A stretch of DNA of 64,000 nucleotides from Terriglobia bacterium (GCA_020073395.1 JAIQFF010000005.1:1-64000); one strand, 5' to 3'. Shown: positions 17,394-27,735, counted from the first letter of the stretch. Notes: a model not told the origin generated them from the letters alone. Program-made: numbers and translations.

Positions 17394-18554
17394 TCAGCCG
17401 AGGCGGATTTGCCCATGATCTATGCGGCTGAGGTCAGCCACGCCCAAACCCAGCTTTCCCGCAGACGCAATGTGGCCCGGACGGCGGTAGAACAGGTTCT
17501 TTTTGGGATCGTGATAAAACTCCATGCCGTTGTTGGTAATGCTCTCCGCGCTGTGCTCCCAGAGGGAAGGGGCACCTTCGTCGCGGCGCTTCTTTTCGAT
17601 GACATCCAGTTCGACCGTGTCCATGGCCACAGGGTCAGTACCGAAGTAGAGAATTCCCGCCTGATGGATAAACTCCTGCACCTGGGTCAGAGGGCCTCCA
17701 TGCCAGACCTGGCGCATGCCGTCCATGATGTGCAGCACCGCCTTCGAACGCAAGGGCTCAACCGAGCACATGACGCCGATAAGCGGGTCGGTGAACGAAA
17801 AGGGAGAACGATGCGAGCGGGCCACATTGTCAAATGTGCCATAGCCCAGGTTCTTCAGGCAGCCGGTGACGCCAGAGGCCGAGTGGTCCTTCATGGTTGG
17901 GACGTTAATAATCTTGGTGAGGCCGTGGGCCACGATCCTCGCCATATACGAACGATTCTCCCACTCCCCGAAGAAGGTAGCCTGACAATAGACATTGGGA
18001 TCGTAGCCGGAGTCAACCAGCTCGTCCTGGATACCCACCACGTGCACCCCCGGCGGGAGCAGTGCCTGATAGCTGCCGACATCAATCTCGTATTCGTAGC
18101 GATCGTATACGACGATGTTGCTCGCGGGCACACCGGCGGACTGGACGCCGTTGATGATCTCCCGCACGATCTCGGGAGATGAGCAACAGGCGGGCGCGCC
18201 GGATGGGTTAATCTTGATGCCGACGATGTCGGAGGGCTCGATAAATTTGGCCCAGGCCGCCGGAGCTGAGGGTTCTCCTGTCAATTCCTTCATCCCGCGC
18301 TCAATCATGTCGCGGACTACGGGTTGCGAAACCCGGTTGCGCACGATGGACTTTGAATCGGCGACTTCCACTACCCGCCCGGGAAATAATCCGGGCATGC
18401 CCAGCGGAGACTTGGCTGGCCGCAATCCATGGACGACTTCGATCGGGGGCGCCTCGGGCAAGGTCACGTCGCCGAAGGCTTTGGGATCGAGACCATCGAG
18501 GAACAGGCTGGCGCTTCCCACACAACTGGCCTTGACGAACGTCCGCCGATCCAT
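17394..18554 (-). CDS. DUF362 domain protein with Tat-like signal
   Basis: The start at 18554 gives MDRRTFVKASCVGSASLFLDG, a short twin-arginine-type leader, and 386 residues. The body matches DUF362 (PF04015): VVEVADSKSIVRNRVSQP, DIVGIKINPSG, SAGVPASNIVVYDRYE, IINVPTMKDHSASGVTGCLKNLGYG, and FGTDPVAMDTVELDVI near the C-terminus. The biochemical function of DUF362 is unknown; some members carry ferredoxin-like clusters, but no CxxCxxC motif is visible here. The frame stays open to 18785, but that extra N-terminus is encoded by a repeat arm and is spurious. It heads the operon DUF362, propeller, apbE, unknown, lactonase. Confidence 0.85.
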   Translation of the reverse strand: MDRRTFVKASCVGSASLFLDGLDPKAFGDVTLPEAPPIEVVHGLRPAKSPLGMPGLFPGRVVEVADSKSIVRNRVSQPVVRDMIERGMKELTGEPSAPAAWAKFIEPSDIVGIKINPSGAPACCSSPEIVREIINGVQSAGVPASNIVVYDRYEYEIDVGSYQALLPPGVHVVGIQDELVDSGYDPNVYCQATFFGEWENRSYMARIVAHGLTKIINVPTMKDHSASGVTGCLKNLGYGTFDNVARSHRSPFSFTDPLIGVMCSVEPLRSKAVLHIMDGMRQVWHGGPLTQVQEFIHQAGILYFGTDPVAMDTVELDVIEKKRRDEGAPSLWEHSAESITNNGMEFYHDPKKNLFYRRPGHIASAGKLGLGVADLSRIDHGQIRLG

Positions 18555-18716
18555 AAGGTTGACCCCGGGCGAGTGAAAGATACCGCTCAGGCTACGCCAT
18601 GCTTCCGGCCATTTCAAGCGGGCTCTGCGAGGCTTCATATTTCTGGTCAACCCATGATTACAATGCTGCTTTGGCTGGTAAACTTGCTCGCTTGGCGAAG
18701 GCTCGTGAGCAAAATA

Positions 18717-18794
18717 CTTATCTCTGTGTCCCCTGTGTCCTTCGTGGTTCGTTCGTGGGTTGACCACAGAGGACACGAAGGACACAGAGATAAG
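18717..18794. repeat. Hairpin element with 9-nt phased arms between divergent genes
   Basis: Left arm 18717-18748 and right arm 18763-18794 are complementary at 27 of 32 positions around a 14-base loop. The arms are built from 9-nt units such as TCTGTGTCC / CCTGTGTCC / TTCGTGGTT. It lies between the divergent DUF362 and amidohydrolase genes. Both frames run open through it, giving artificial peptides rich in HEGHRGHR or TTEDTKDTE. Confidence 0.88.
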
Positions 18795-18810
18795 TCAGGA
18801 AAGGCCCCAC

Positions 18811-20163
18811 ATGCGGGAATGGACTAAGACTCTCGGAATCGTTGTATCGCTCTTTACAATTCTCGGTATGTCATCGAACACTCTAGCCCAGCCCCCCCAT
18901 TACGATTTGCTGTTGAAGGGGGGCCATGTGATTGATCCCGCGAACAACGTGGACGCGGTGATGGACGTGGCGGTGTCGAAAGACAAGATCGCTGCGGTCG
19001 AGAAAGATATTCCCGCCAGTCAGGCGGGAAAGGTGGTGGACGCTTCCGGGCTCTACGTCACCCCCGGCCTCGTCGATATTCACGTCCATATCGGCCACGG
19101 CGGCGCGCCGCTCGACTGGTTCACCCCCGAGGGCCGTTCCAACGCCGCGCCCTACGGGATCCCGGCGGATATCGCGCTACAGGCGGGCGTGACCACGATG
19201 GTGGATGCGGGCAGTTCGGGAGCCGACACGTTCCTTCTGGAAAAAGAAGAAGTCATCGATCGCGCCAAAGTGCGGGTGCTAGCCTTCTTGAACATCGTAG
19301 CCAACGGAATGCAGGGCGATCTGGAACAGTCCGTGGACCAGATGGATGTCAAGCGCTGCGCCGAGACCATCAAGAAGTATCCCGACATCATCGTCGGCGT
19401 GAAGACGGCGCATTACTGGACCGAGGAGCCCTGGGAAGGCGAGCACACCCCCTGGGCTGCCGTGGACCGGGCCGAAGAGTGCGGCCGCGCAGTCAACCTG
19501 CCGGTAATGTTTGATTTCTGGCCGCGGCCGGACCGCAGCTACGCTGAACTGATATTGAAAAAGATGCGGCCCGGCGACATTCACACCCACGTTTTTGCCC
19601 AGCAATTTCCCATATTGCTTGCGGATGGTAAGCTCAATCCGATTCTGGCCGAGGCCCGCGCCCGGGGAGTGATTTTCGACGTTGGCCATGGGGCCGGAAG
19701 TTTCTGGTTTCGCAACGCCGTGCCGGCGGTAAAACAGGGGTTTATTCCCGATTCCATATCCACCGATTTGCACACGGGAAACTTTACCGTGCTCAGCATG
19801 ACCCAGGTGATGTCCAAATTTCTGGCCATGGGAGTGCCTCTGCAAGACCTCATCCGGCGTTCGACGGTCAACCCGGCACAGGAGATCCATCGCCCAGAGT
19901 TGGGAACGCTGTCGGTCGGGAAGGAAGCGGACATTGCGGTGCTGGAACAGCTCAACGGTCCTTTCAGCTACATTGATTGCGGCCTTGCCCGGATGGATGG
20001 CAAAGGGAAACTGATAGCACGCATGACGGTGCGGGCGGGGCGGATTGTCTATGATCCCTCCGGGCTCAGTATGGTGGAGTGGGAAAAAGCGCGTCCGCAG
20101 TATTTCAATATGCCAGGGCCAGGCCATTCTGTGCCGGCACAGGCCGATGATTTCCCGCGATAG
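18811..20163 (+). CDS. Secreted amidohydrolase/deacetylase-family metallohydrolase
   Basis: From ATG 18811 the product is 450 residues, with a signal peptide (residues 1-27, ending SSNTLAQ). The amidohydrolase barrel opens with LLLKGGHVIDPANNVDAV and the metal motif DIHVHIGHGG (HVH, 91-93). GVKTAHYW, with a lysine likely to be the carboxylated bridging ligand, follows, then GDIHTHVFAQQFP, FDVGHGAGSFWF and STDLHTGNFTV. The best fit is the EF_0837/AHA_3915-like amidohydrolase/deacetylase group, not dihydroorotase. Relatives are commonly encoded beside SelA-like PLP proteins, as here (21 bases to the next gene). Its substrate is unknown. The upstream in-frame extension to 18760 comes from a repeat. 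Confidence 0.85.
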   Translation: MREWTKTLGIVVSLFTILGMSSNTLAQPPHYDLLLKGGHVIDPANNVDAVMDVAVSKDKIAAVEKDIPASQAGKVVDASGLYVTPGLVDIHVHIGHGGAPLDWFTPEGRSNAAPYGIPADIALQAGVTTMVDAGSSGADTFLLEKEEVIDRAKVRVLAFLNIVANGMQGDLEQSVDQMDVKRCAETIKKYPDIIVGVKTAHYWTEEPWEGEHTPWAAVDRAEECGRAVNLPVMFDFWPRPDRSYAELILKKMRPGDIHTHVFAQQFPILLADGKLNPILAEARARGVIFDVGHGAGSFWFRNAVPAVKQGFIPDSISTDLHTGNFTVLSMTQVMSKFLAMGVPLQDLIRRSTVNPAQEIHRPELGTLSVGKEADIAVLEQLNGPFSYIDCGLARMDGKGKLIARMTVRAGRIVYDPSGLSMVEWEKARPQYFNMPGPGHSVPAQADDFPR

Positions 20164-20183
20164 CAACCAATAAGGAGAAGCAA

Positions 20184-21452
20184 ATGCCAGGAACCATCAG
20201 CCGTCGCAAGCTGTTGCGGACCGGAGGGCAGGCGATCATCGCGGGCGGAGCCGCAGTCTGTGCCGGATCAGCCTTGCCGGCGGTTGCGGCATCGCGCCCC
20301 AAGGTGAAGGGGGTGGACTACTACCAGAAGTTGGGGGTTGCTACGTTCATTAATGCGGCTGGGACCTATACCACGCTCACTGCGTCCACGATGCCGGACG
20401 AAGTGCAGGCGGCGGTGGCCCTGGCGGCTCTTCATCCCGTTCACCTGATCGAATTGCACGAGGCCGCGGGCCAGTACCTGGCCAAGCGATTGCGCTGCGA
20501 AGGCGCCCTGGTCACCGCCGGGGCTGCGTCGGCGCTTACGTTGGGAACTGCCGCTTGCGTCACCGCCGGCAACGACGCGGACATTCTCAGCATCCCGACC
20601 GACATGAATAGTTTGAAAAATGAAGTGATTGTCCAAAAATCGCATCGCTATGACTATGACCACGCCGTCCGCAATTGTGGAGTGCGCTTTGTGGAAGTGG
20701 AAACTCTCGAGCAGTACGAGCAGGCCTTCAACGAACGGACGGTGATGACGCACTTCTTCAACGCCGGAGAAGAGCACATCAGCCGGGAAGACTGGGTGCG
20801 GGTGGCTCACAAGCATGGAGTGCCCTGTTTCAACGATGCGGCGGCCGACGTTCCCCCGATTTCGAACCTGTGGAATTACACCCAGATGGGATTTGACCTG
20901 GTGACGTTCTCCGGCGGCAAAGGCCTGCGCGGTCCGCAGTGCACCGGCTTGTTGCTGGGGAGAAAGGACCTGATCGAGGCCGCGCGAAAGAACAATTCGC
21001 CGAACTCGAATACGGTTGGCCGCGGGATGAAAGTCGCCAAAGAGGAAATTGTGGGCCTGGTGGCGGCGGTGGACTGGTTCCTTGCCCAGGACGACGCCGC
21101 CATGGAAGCCGAATACCGCCAGCGGGCGGAGCGCATAGCAGGGGCGCTGAAAAGCGTCCCCACGGTGCAAACTCAGATCTTTATTCCCGCGGTGGCGAAT
21201 CACGTTCCCCATCTGGTGATTACCTATGACCAGAGCCGGGTCAAGATTGCGGCCAAAGAGGTGATGGAAAAAATGCGCCAGGGAACGCCCCGCATCGAAC
21301 TGAATCCGGGGACTGGCGGCCCGCCTGCGAGTGCGGGCCTGCCCGGGGGCAGCAATACCATCGTGGTCGGCGTGTGGATGATGCAACCCGGAGAAGACCT
21401 GATCGTAGCCAAGCGTCTGCGCGATGTCCTGCAAGGCGCGGCTGCGGCATAG
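20184..21452 (+). CDS. SelA-like PLP-dependent protein with Tat-type leader
   Basis: This 422-residue fold-type I PLP protein belongs to the SelA/DgaE-like group (COG1921). SRRKLLRTGG at residues 6-15 looks like a twin-arginine signal, followed by a hydrophobic stretch to residue 36. INAAGTYTTLTASTMP, TAGAASALTLGTAACVTAG and CFNDAAADVPP follow, then TFSGGKGLRGPQ with the PLP lysine K246. True SelA uses a selenocysteine tRNA; nothing here suggests that. Relatives beside EF_0837-type hydrolases act on amino sugars or amino acids (for example D-glucosaminate-6-phosphate ammonia-lyase). Export through Tat after PLP loading would fit a periplasmic role coupled to the upstream hydrolase. Confidence 0.83.
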   Translation: MPGTISRRKLLRTGGQAIIAGGAAVCAGSALPAVAASRPKVKGVDYYQKLGVATFINAAGTYTTLTASTMPDEVQAAVALAALHPVHLIELHEAAGQYLAKRLRCEGALVTAGAASALTLGTAACVTAGNDADILSIPTDMNSLKNEVIVQKSHRYDYDHAVRNCGVRFVEVETLEQYEQAFNERTVMTHFFNAGEEHISREDWVRVAHKHGVPCFNDAAADVPPISNLWNYTQMGFDLVTFSGGKGLRGPQCTGLLLGRKDLIEAARKNNSPNSNTVGRGMKVAKEEIVGLVAAVDWFLAQDDAAMEAEYRQRAERIAGALKSVPTVQTQIFIPAVANHVPHLVITYDQSRVKIAAKEVMEKMRQGTPRIELNPGTGGPPASAGLPGGSNTIVVGVWMMQPGEDLIVAKRLRDVLQGAAAA

Positions 21453-21461
21453 CGGACTTGC

Positions 21462-24400
21462 ATGCACGCCCATTCTCACCGCGTGACGGCCTTCGCCAGA
21501 CGGACCTTCTTTTTTCTGTTGTTTGCGGGCCTGGTGGCGGCCAGCGCGGAGGTGCGCGTCTGGCAGGCGACTCTGGCGTTGCCAACTTACGAGGAAGGGC
21601 CGCCCGATCCGAACCCGCCATTTGATCAGTTCGCGACCGACCGCTTCAATTATCCCTATACACTGCGCAACAATCTGACCGGCCGCCGCGCTGAATATGA
21701 ATGGCGAGCCATCTACCTGGAGAATGAATACCTGAAATGCTCGGTGTTGCCGGACATTGGCGGACATCTTTACACCTGCGTGGACAAGATCAATGGCAAG
21801 CCCATTTTTTACGCCAATCCCTCCATCAAGAAAGCGGAGATCGGTTACCGCGGGGCGTGGGCAGCGTTCGGAGTTGAGTTCAATTTTCCGGTCTCGCATA
21901 ACTGGGTCTCGATGTCGCCGGTAGATTTCGCCTTCGCCAGGCACGACGACGGCAGCGCCTCGGTGACGGTGGGAAATATCGATCGCGTGTACGGGATGCA
22001 ATGGATCGTGGAACTGGTATTACGGCCGCAGTCCACCGTGCTCGAGCAGCGCGTGACCCTGTACAACCGGAGTGACGTAAGGCATCGTTTCTACTGGTGG
22101 AACAATGCCGGGGTGGAGGTGTGGGACGATTCGCGGATCCAGTATCCCATGCACTTCGCCGCCAGCCACGGCTTTACCGAGGTGCAACCCTGGCCGGTGG
22201 AGGCGGACGGCACAGACCTGAGCGTGATCAGGAACCAGACCAAGGGCCCGGTGTCGATGTTCGTGCATGGCAGCCGCGAACCCTTCATGGGAATCTGGAA
22301 TCCGCACACCAATGCGGGCATCGCGCATTTTGCCAACTATGACGAGCTTCCCTCCAAAAAAATCTGGTCTTGGGGCGTTGACGCCGACGGCCTCGATTGG
22401 CGCAAAACGCTATCCGACAACGACAGCGCGTACGCGGAGGTGCAGGCTGGGCTGTTCCGCAACCAAGAGACGTACGCGTTTCTGCAACCCCGGCAGAGCA
22501 TAAGTTTTGCCGAGTACTGGATGCCGGTGCGGGAGATCGGCGGAATTTCACGCGCGAATCTCAACGGCGTCGTCCATCTCGGCCGCAAGGACAGTGCGCT
22601 GTTGATCGGGCTGAACGTTAACCAAGCAATAAAGAATGCTTCACTGCGGGTCTCGGACGGGGAGCAGCAGATTTTCCAGGAGAATGCCGACCTTTCACCC
22701 GAACGAATTTGGTCGCGCCAGGTTCCGCTGGCAAATCCACAGCACAAGTACACCTTCGAACTTCGCGATGATCAAGGTGGGGCGCTGCTGCGACAGACGG
22801 AAGACGAATACGATTGGACGCTGGCGGCAGAGATTCATGTTGGCCCGCAGACCCCGTATGTTATGCCGCCAGCGGAGAAGCGAAGCGAGGACGATTGGAT
22901 CCAGCTTGGCAACCGGCAGGAACTTGACGGAGAACTTCTGCCGGCGCTCGCAACCTACAGGCAGACACTGGCGAAATATCCTGATAGTTTCAGCGGACAG
23001 AAGGCGGCCGGTCGTCTTTGCGCCGGCCTCTTGCGATTTGCCGAGGCCAAAAAATATCTTGAGGCGGTCCATGCCAGGGATACCAGCGATGCGGAGGTCT
23101 CGTACTACCTGGGCATCGCCTATGACGCTCTGGGAGAGACCCGGGCGGCTCGGGGTGCCTTTGAAGCGGCGCAGCTCATGCCCGAGTTCAAGGCTGCGGG
23201 CGCGCTCCGATTGAGCGAGCTCTCAGCCCGCGCAGGCGAACTGAATCAGGCAGAGCTTTACCTGCACGAGTCGCTGCTGGCCGCGCCCAACGATCTTCGG
23301 ACTGCCGAAGAACTGGCGGCCGTTCGCCGGGCACTGCGAGAGCCTGCCGCGCGAGACTTTGCTCAGGAATGGCTGGCGCGTTTCCCTCAAAGCTATTTTC
23401 TGCGGGAGCAGCTGTCGACCCCGGACTTAAATCATCTGGCGGACGATGCCGAGCGGGTGCTGAACGTGGCTGCACTATACATGCGCCTGGGGATGTACCA
23501 GGCGGCGCTCGAAGTGCTCTCCCGAGAGTATCCGGCCGCCGTGCCCGATGAGATCGAACCCGGATCGCTACCGCCCCGGCTGCATCCCTTGGTCGCATAC
23601 TTCCGGGCATATTGTATGGAGAAGCTCGGCCAACCCGCGTCCGCCGCGTACCAGGACGCAGGCAAACGTTCTACCGCGTACGTTTTTCCCAGCAGAGTGC
23701 AAGAACTCGATGTCCTGCAAGCTGCTCTTCGAGAAAATCCCGAGGATGGCACAGCTCATTACCTTCTGGGCACGCTCTACTTTTCCCGCGGCCTGACCGA
23801 AGAGGCACTGGCGGAGTGGAACGCGGCGCGTAAGTTCTCTCCCGCTCTTCCTGTGTTGCACGCCAGCATGGGGCGGGCCCTGCTGCAGGTGAAGAACGAT
23901 CCGGAAGGGGCGCTCGCGGCATTTCGTGAAGGGCTGAATAACGACCGCAACAATCTGGCACTCTACGTTGGCATCGACCAGACCCTCAGCTTGCTGAAAA
24001 GACCCGCGCGCGAGCGCGTGGATGCTCTGGAACTTTATCCCGACCGCGCGAATATGCCGACGCGGCTGATCTATGAGCTGATCTTGAACCTGGCGGAAGC
24101 GGGAGATTACGAGGCCGCGACCGCGCTGTTCCGCAACCGCTTCTTCGCCCGGGAAGAGGGCGGGACCAACGTTCGTCAGGTTTGGATCGAGGTTCAGCTA
24201 CAGCGCGCTCTGGGATTGGCTCACAGCGGACGTTGCGGCCAAGCGTTATCGGCTGTGGAACATCTACCGTCACAGGTGCCTGACCTGCCCTTTACTCGAG
24301 ATGGGCTCGATCGAATTCTGGGTTCGGCTCGGACGAATTATCTGGCGGGGGAAGTCTACGGCAGTTGTGGCGAAGCCGGCAAAGCGAAATCCCGATTTGA

Positions 24401-24683
24401 GGCGGCAGCAGCCCAAGCCGATCCCGAGCAGGCTGTCTGGGCCTACCGGTCGGCGCGAAAGCTGACCGGTTTTGATGAGCGGCAGTGGCACCAGCGGCTT
24501 GAATCTGCGCTAGGCATAAGCCTCACCCGGACCAGTTGGGGGTTTTACAACCGAGGATTGATCAACGACGCGCTCGGTCATGCTGCCGATGCCGAAGCTG
24601 ATCTCCGCCAGGCTCTTCTGCTGCCCGATAGTCTGCTGACCCATCACCTCACCCGGTTGGCTCGTGCCCAGTCCTCGCCGTAA
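21462..24683 (+). CDS. DUF5107 domain protein with TPR repeats, secreted
   Basis: A 1073-residue exported protein; hydrophobic signal around residues 12-28 (RTFFFLLFAGLVAAS). The first part (about 30-330) is a DUF5107 domain, a galactose-mutarotase-like beta sandwich, with LPDIGGHLYTCVDKINGKP, GVEFNFPVSHNW and RFYWWNNAGVEVWDD. From about residue 470 onward it is a long array of tetratricopeptide-type helices (YYLGIAYDALGETRAARGAFEAA, HYLLGTLYFSRGLTEEALAEW). DUF5107 proteins occur in saccharide-using bacteria and may bind or act on glycans; the activity is not established. It starts nine bases after the SelA-like gene, so the three genes from 18811 are very likely one operon. Confidence 0.85.
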   Translation: MHAHSHRVTAFARRTFFFLLFAGLVAASAEVRVWQATLALPTYEEGPPDPNPPFDQFATDRFNYPYTLRNNLTGRRAEYEWRAIYLENEYLKCSVLPDIGGHLYTCVDKINGKPIFYANPSIKKAEIGYRGAWAAFGVEFNFPVSHNWVSMSPVDFAFARHDDGSASVTVGNIDRVYGMQWIVELVLRPQSTVLEQRVTLYNRSDVRHRFYWWNNAGVEVWDDSRIQYPMHFAASHGFTEVQPWPVEADGTDLSVIRNQTKGPVSMFVHGSREPFMGIWNPHTNAGIAHFANYDELPSKKIWSWGVDADGLDWRKTLSDNDSAYAEVQAGLFRNQETYAFLQPRQSISFAEYWMPVREIGGISRANLNGVVHLGRKDSALLIGLNVNQAIKNASLRVSDGEQQIFQENADLSPERIWSRQVPLANPQHKYTFELRDDQGGALLRQTEDEYDWTLAAEIHVGPQTPYVMPPAEKRSEDDWIQLGNRQELDGELLPALATYRQTLAKYPDSFSGQKAAGRLCAGLLRFAEAKKYLEAVHARDTSDAEVSYYLGIAYDALGETRAARGAFEAAQLMPEFKAAGALRLSELSARAGELNQAELYLHESLLAAPNDLRTAEELAAVRRALREPAARDFAQEWLARFPQSYFLREQLSTPDLNHLADDAERVLNVAALYMRLGMYQAALEVLSREYPAAVPDEIEPGSLPPRLHPLVAYFRAYCMEKLGQPASAAYQDAGKRSTAYVFPSRVQELDVLQAALRENPEDGTAHYLLGTLYFSRGLTEEALAEWNAARKFSPALPVLHASMGRALLQVKNDPEGALAAFREGLNNDRNNLALYVGIDQTLSLLKRPARERVDALELYPDRANMPTRLIYELILNLAEAGDYEAATALFRNRFFAREEGGTNVRQVWIEVQLQRALGLAHSGRCGQALSAVEHLPSQVPDLPFTRDGLDRILGSARTNYLAGEVYGSCGEAGKAKSRFEAAAAQADPEQAVWAYRSARKLTGFDERQWHQRLESALGISLTRTSWGFYNRGLINDALGHAADAEADLRQALLLPDSLLTHHLTRLARAQSSP

Positions 24684-24850
24684 CATGCTTTCAATTAGTT
24701 CAAATTTTGGCACTGTCGGCAGGGTTTGCGTTACAGTTGTGTCACAGCGCTGCTATCGGTCAGTCCGAGCAGGCGATTCTTGCGCTCCATCATTGGGCGT
24801 GGTGGGCTCGAGCCAGGGTTGGACAGAAACTGTGTACCAGCACAGAGCGG

Positions 24851-24856
24851 TATAAT
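24851..24856 (+). promoter_or_regulatory. -10 box just upstream of the kinase start
   Basis: A perfect TATAAT ends 11 bases before the ATG at 24868. Transcription would start about five bases before the codon, leaving no room for a Shine-Dalgarno. No clear -35 lies at 16-18 bases. The rest of the 184-base gap after 24683 shows no gene. Confidence 0.4.
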
Positions 24857-24867
24857 TCACGCCATCC

Positions 24868-27516
24868 ATGCCACTCGTACCAGGCACTCGACTTGGGCCC
24901 TATGAGATTACGGTTCTGCTGGGCGCAGGTGGGATGGGAGAGGTTTATAGCGCTCGCGACACCCGTTTGGACCGTATCGTCGCGATTAAAATCCTTCCCC
25001 TCCATCGCTCGGATCAGGCGGACGCGCGGGAACGTTTCGAGCGTGAGGCGCGCGCCATTGCGTCCCTCAATCACCCCAATATCTGCCAACTCTATGACGT
25101 GGGCATCCAGGGCACGATCGACTATCTGGTCTTGGAGTGCCTGCAGGGTGAGACTCTGGCTGACCGCCTGATCCGAGGCCCTCTTCCGCTAACCGACCTG
25201 TTGAGATGCGCGATGGAAGTTAGCGACGCGCTGGATGCGGCGCACCGGCGCGGGATCGTGCACCGCGACCTGAAGCCGGCGAACATCTTCCTGACCGCGC
25301 ACGGCGAGTGCAAAGTGCTGGACTTCGGCCTGGCTAAACTGCTGCATGCGGCGGAGCCGGAGACCGTGACGATGTCCGGGACGGTTTCCGCTGTACTGAC
25401 CTCGATCGGCACGGCGGTCGGCACTATGGCTTACATGTCACCCGAGCAGGCACGCGGCGAGACGCTGGACGAGCGTACCGACATTTTCTCTTTTGGCGCC
25501 GTGCTCTACGAGATGGCTACCGGGAAGCCTGCTTTCCACGGGAAAACTTCGGCTGTCGTTTTCAAGGCCATTTTGGATGAGACACCGGCGCCACTGCCAC
25601 AGCGGAATCCCATCCTACCTCAGCGATTGAATGAGGTCGTCAGCAAAGCGCTGGAGAAAGATCGCAATCTGCGTTACCAGTCGGCTGCCGAACTCAGGAC
25701 CGATCTGCAGCGAATAAAGCGCGATAGCGAGTCAGGCACGATGGCGCTTCCCACGCCGCCGGCACGGAGTTCTCTACGGTTGGCGGCGTTTGCGGCCCTG
25801 GCGATGATGCTCCTGGCTGCGGCCGCCGTCGGACTGTATCGCTATTTCAGGCGGGCAGAGCCGGTCAGTCCCACGAACTGGGAGCAGATGACATTCTTCA
25901 CCGACTCTGCAGTCTACCCTGCCCTGTCTCCTGACGGACGCATGCTGGCGTTTATCCGGGGAAGCGGCGCTTTTTTTGGCAGAGGGGACCTTTACGTAAG
26001 GCTGCTTCCTTCCGGGGATGCGGTGCAACTTACGCATGATTCGGTGGCAAAGCTCGGTCCCCTGTTCTCTCCCGACGGGTCGCGGATCGCCTACGGGACG
26101 GTTGCCCCCTGGGACACGTGGGTAGTACCGGTGCTGGGCGGGCAACCTGACATCTTCCTGCGGAATGCTTCTTCCCTGACCTGGATCGACGGCGGCAAAC
26201 ATCTCCTCTTCTCTGAAATCAAGCAAGGGCTGCACATGGGGCTGGTCACCACGGACCAGGCGCGGGGGCAGAGCCGTGACATCTATGTTCCTCCGGGCGA
26301 ACGCAGCATGGTCCACCACTCCTACCTTTCTCCTGATGGCCGCTGGGTGCTGCTGGTCGTCATGGGCGATCAGGGAAACATAATGCCGTGCCAGGTGGTT
26401 CCGTTCAGTGGCGGCGGCAACGCCCGGATCGTCGGACCTCCCGAAGCAGCCTGCATCGCCGGCGCCTGGTCGCCCGATGGGCAATGGGTGTACCTCAGCT
26501 TAAACCAGGGAGGGCGGTTCCACATCTGGCGGCAGAGGTTTCCCGACGGACCACCCCAGCAAGTGACTTCAGGCACCACGGAAGAAGAGGGCATCGCGAT
26601 GAGCTCCGACGGGAAGTCTCTGCTTACCTCGGTGGGGATCGCGGACAACACCATCTGGATTCACGATGCTAGTGGAGACCACCAGCTGTCTTCCGAGGGA
26701 GACGCGTTCGGGACTACTTTCTCCTGGGATGGAAGCAAGCTGTATTACAGGATGCAGAGCGGGCAGAGCGGCGCCGATCTTTGGTCGAAAGAACTGGCCA
26801 CCGGCAAGACCGAGCGGGTAGTGTCGGGCGCAGCATTGCTACCCGGGTCTGACATTGACACTTACAGTGTCTCGCATGATGGCAAGCAGGTCGCGTTCTC
26901 GATGACCGATCAGCAGGGTATCTCGCATTTGTGGCTTTCTCCCACGGACCATCGTTCATCGCCACGCGAGTTAATGTCTCCATCAAGTCAGGACCATCCG
27001 GTCATTCTTCCCAACGGCGACCTGGTATTCCACTCGAGAGAAGATGGGCAGCGTTTCATATATCGCAGTAAACAGGATGGCACCGAACGCCGGAAGATCG
27101 TTCCAGACCCGATTATAGAAGCGTTCTCAATCTCTCCGGATGGGCGCTGGCTCGTAATACCGTCCAAGAGCAAGGATGAGGAGCATCAGGCGGTCCTCAC
27201 GGCTTACCCCCTGGACGGCGGTCCATCTTTGCCGGTGTGCAACTCGTATTGCACAGCTCAATGGGACATTAGCGGGAAGTTCTTCTATCTCAACTTCCTC
27301 TCATCGGGTACCGGAAGTACCTACGTGCTGCCAGTACCGGCTCGAGGAGTTCCGAATTTCCCGCCCGGTGGCGTCAGCACGGGAGATGACTTGAAGACCC
27401 AAAAAGGGCTCATCGTGATCCCGCAGCAGATTGATTCAGCCATGGGACCGAACCATTACTCCTACACGCGTCATGACACGCGGAAGAATATTTATCGTAT
27501 TCCACTGCCCGAATAG
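24868..27516 (+). CDS. Transmembrane Ser/Thr protein kinase with PD40/TolB-like propeller sensor
   Basis: The 882-residue protein has a PknB-like kinase domain (about 12-285): GAGGMGEVY (P-loop), AIKIL (K41), VHRDLKPAN (catalytic D134), DFG (152-154), and [12 protein letters not shown] in the activation region. A single membrane segment follows (about 303-324). The outer part is a WD40-like PD40 propeller with repeated SPDG motifs ([52 protein letters not shown]). This architecture is typical of Acidobacteriota, where dozens may be present. It probably senses an extracytoplasmic ligand and phosphorylates cytoplasmic targets; none can be named. Monocistronic, apparently leaderless. Confidence 0.93.
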   Translation: MPLVPGTRLGPYEITVLLGAGGMGEVYSARDTRLDRIVAIKILPLHRSDQADARERFEREARAIASLNHPNICQLYDVGIQGTIDYLVLECLQGETLADRLIRGPLPLTDLLRCAMEVSDALDAAHRRGIVHRDLKPANIFLTAHGECKVLDFGLAKLLHAAEPETVTMSGTVSAVLTSIGTAVGTMAYMSPEQARGETLDERTDIFSFGAVLYEMATGKPAFHGKTSAVVFKAILDETPAPLPQRNPILPQRLNEVVSKALEKDRNLRYQSAAELRTDLQRIKRDSESGTMALPTPPARSSLRLAAFAALAMMLLAAAAVGLYRYFRRAEPVSPTNWEQMTFFTDSAVYPALSPDGRMLAFIRGSGAFFGRGDLYVRLLPSGDAVQLTHDSVAKLGPLFSPDGSRIAYGTVAPWDTWVVPVLGGQPDIFLRNASSLTWIDGGKHLLFSEIKQGLHMGLVTTDQARGQSRDIYVPPGERSMVHHSYLSPDGRWVLLVVMGDQGNIMPCQVVPFSGGGNARIVGPPEAACIAGAWSPDGQWVYLSLNQGGRFHIWRQRFPDGPPQQVTSGTTEEEGIAMSSDGKSLLTSVGIADNTIWIHDASGDHQLSSEGDAFGTTFSWDGSKLYYRMQSGQSGADLWSKELATGKTERVVSGAALLPGSDIDTYSVSHDGKQVAFSMTDQQGISHLWLSPTDHRSSPRELMSPSSQDHPVILPNGDLVFHSREDGQRFIYRSKQDGTERRKIVPDPIIEAFSISPDGRWLVIPSKSKDEEHQAVLTAYPLDGGPSLPVCNSYCTAQWDISGKFFYLNFLSSGTGSTYVLPVPARGVPNFPPGGVSTGDDLKTQKGLIVIPQQIDSAMGPNHYSYTRHDTRKNIYRIPLPE

Positions 27517-27735
27517 GCGGCCCGTGGAAGATGAGCGTATTTCCGCCGAAGGCAACCACTAGGATCGACCCTGGATTCCGGACAGGGCGTTTCGGGCCTG
27601 AAGTTTTCCTCTTGACCTCCGCCGCAAACGGAGTAAGTATGCTTCCGCTTTTTCAGACGCCTGCTCCGCTCAACGGATGACACGAGCCCGATACGTCCCA
27701 CGGAGTCAATTCTCAACTCTGAATCACAGACGAAC

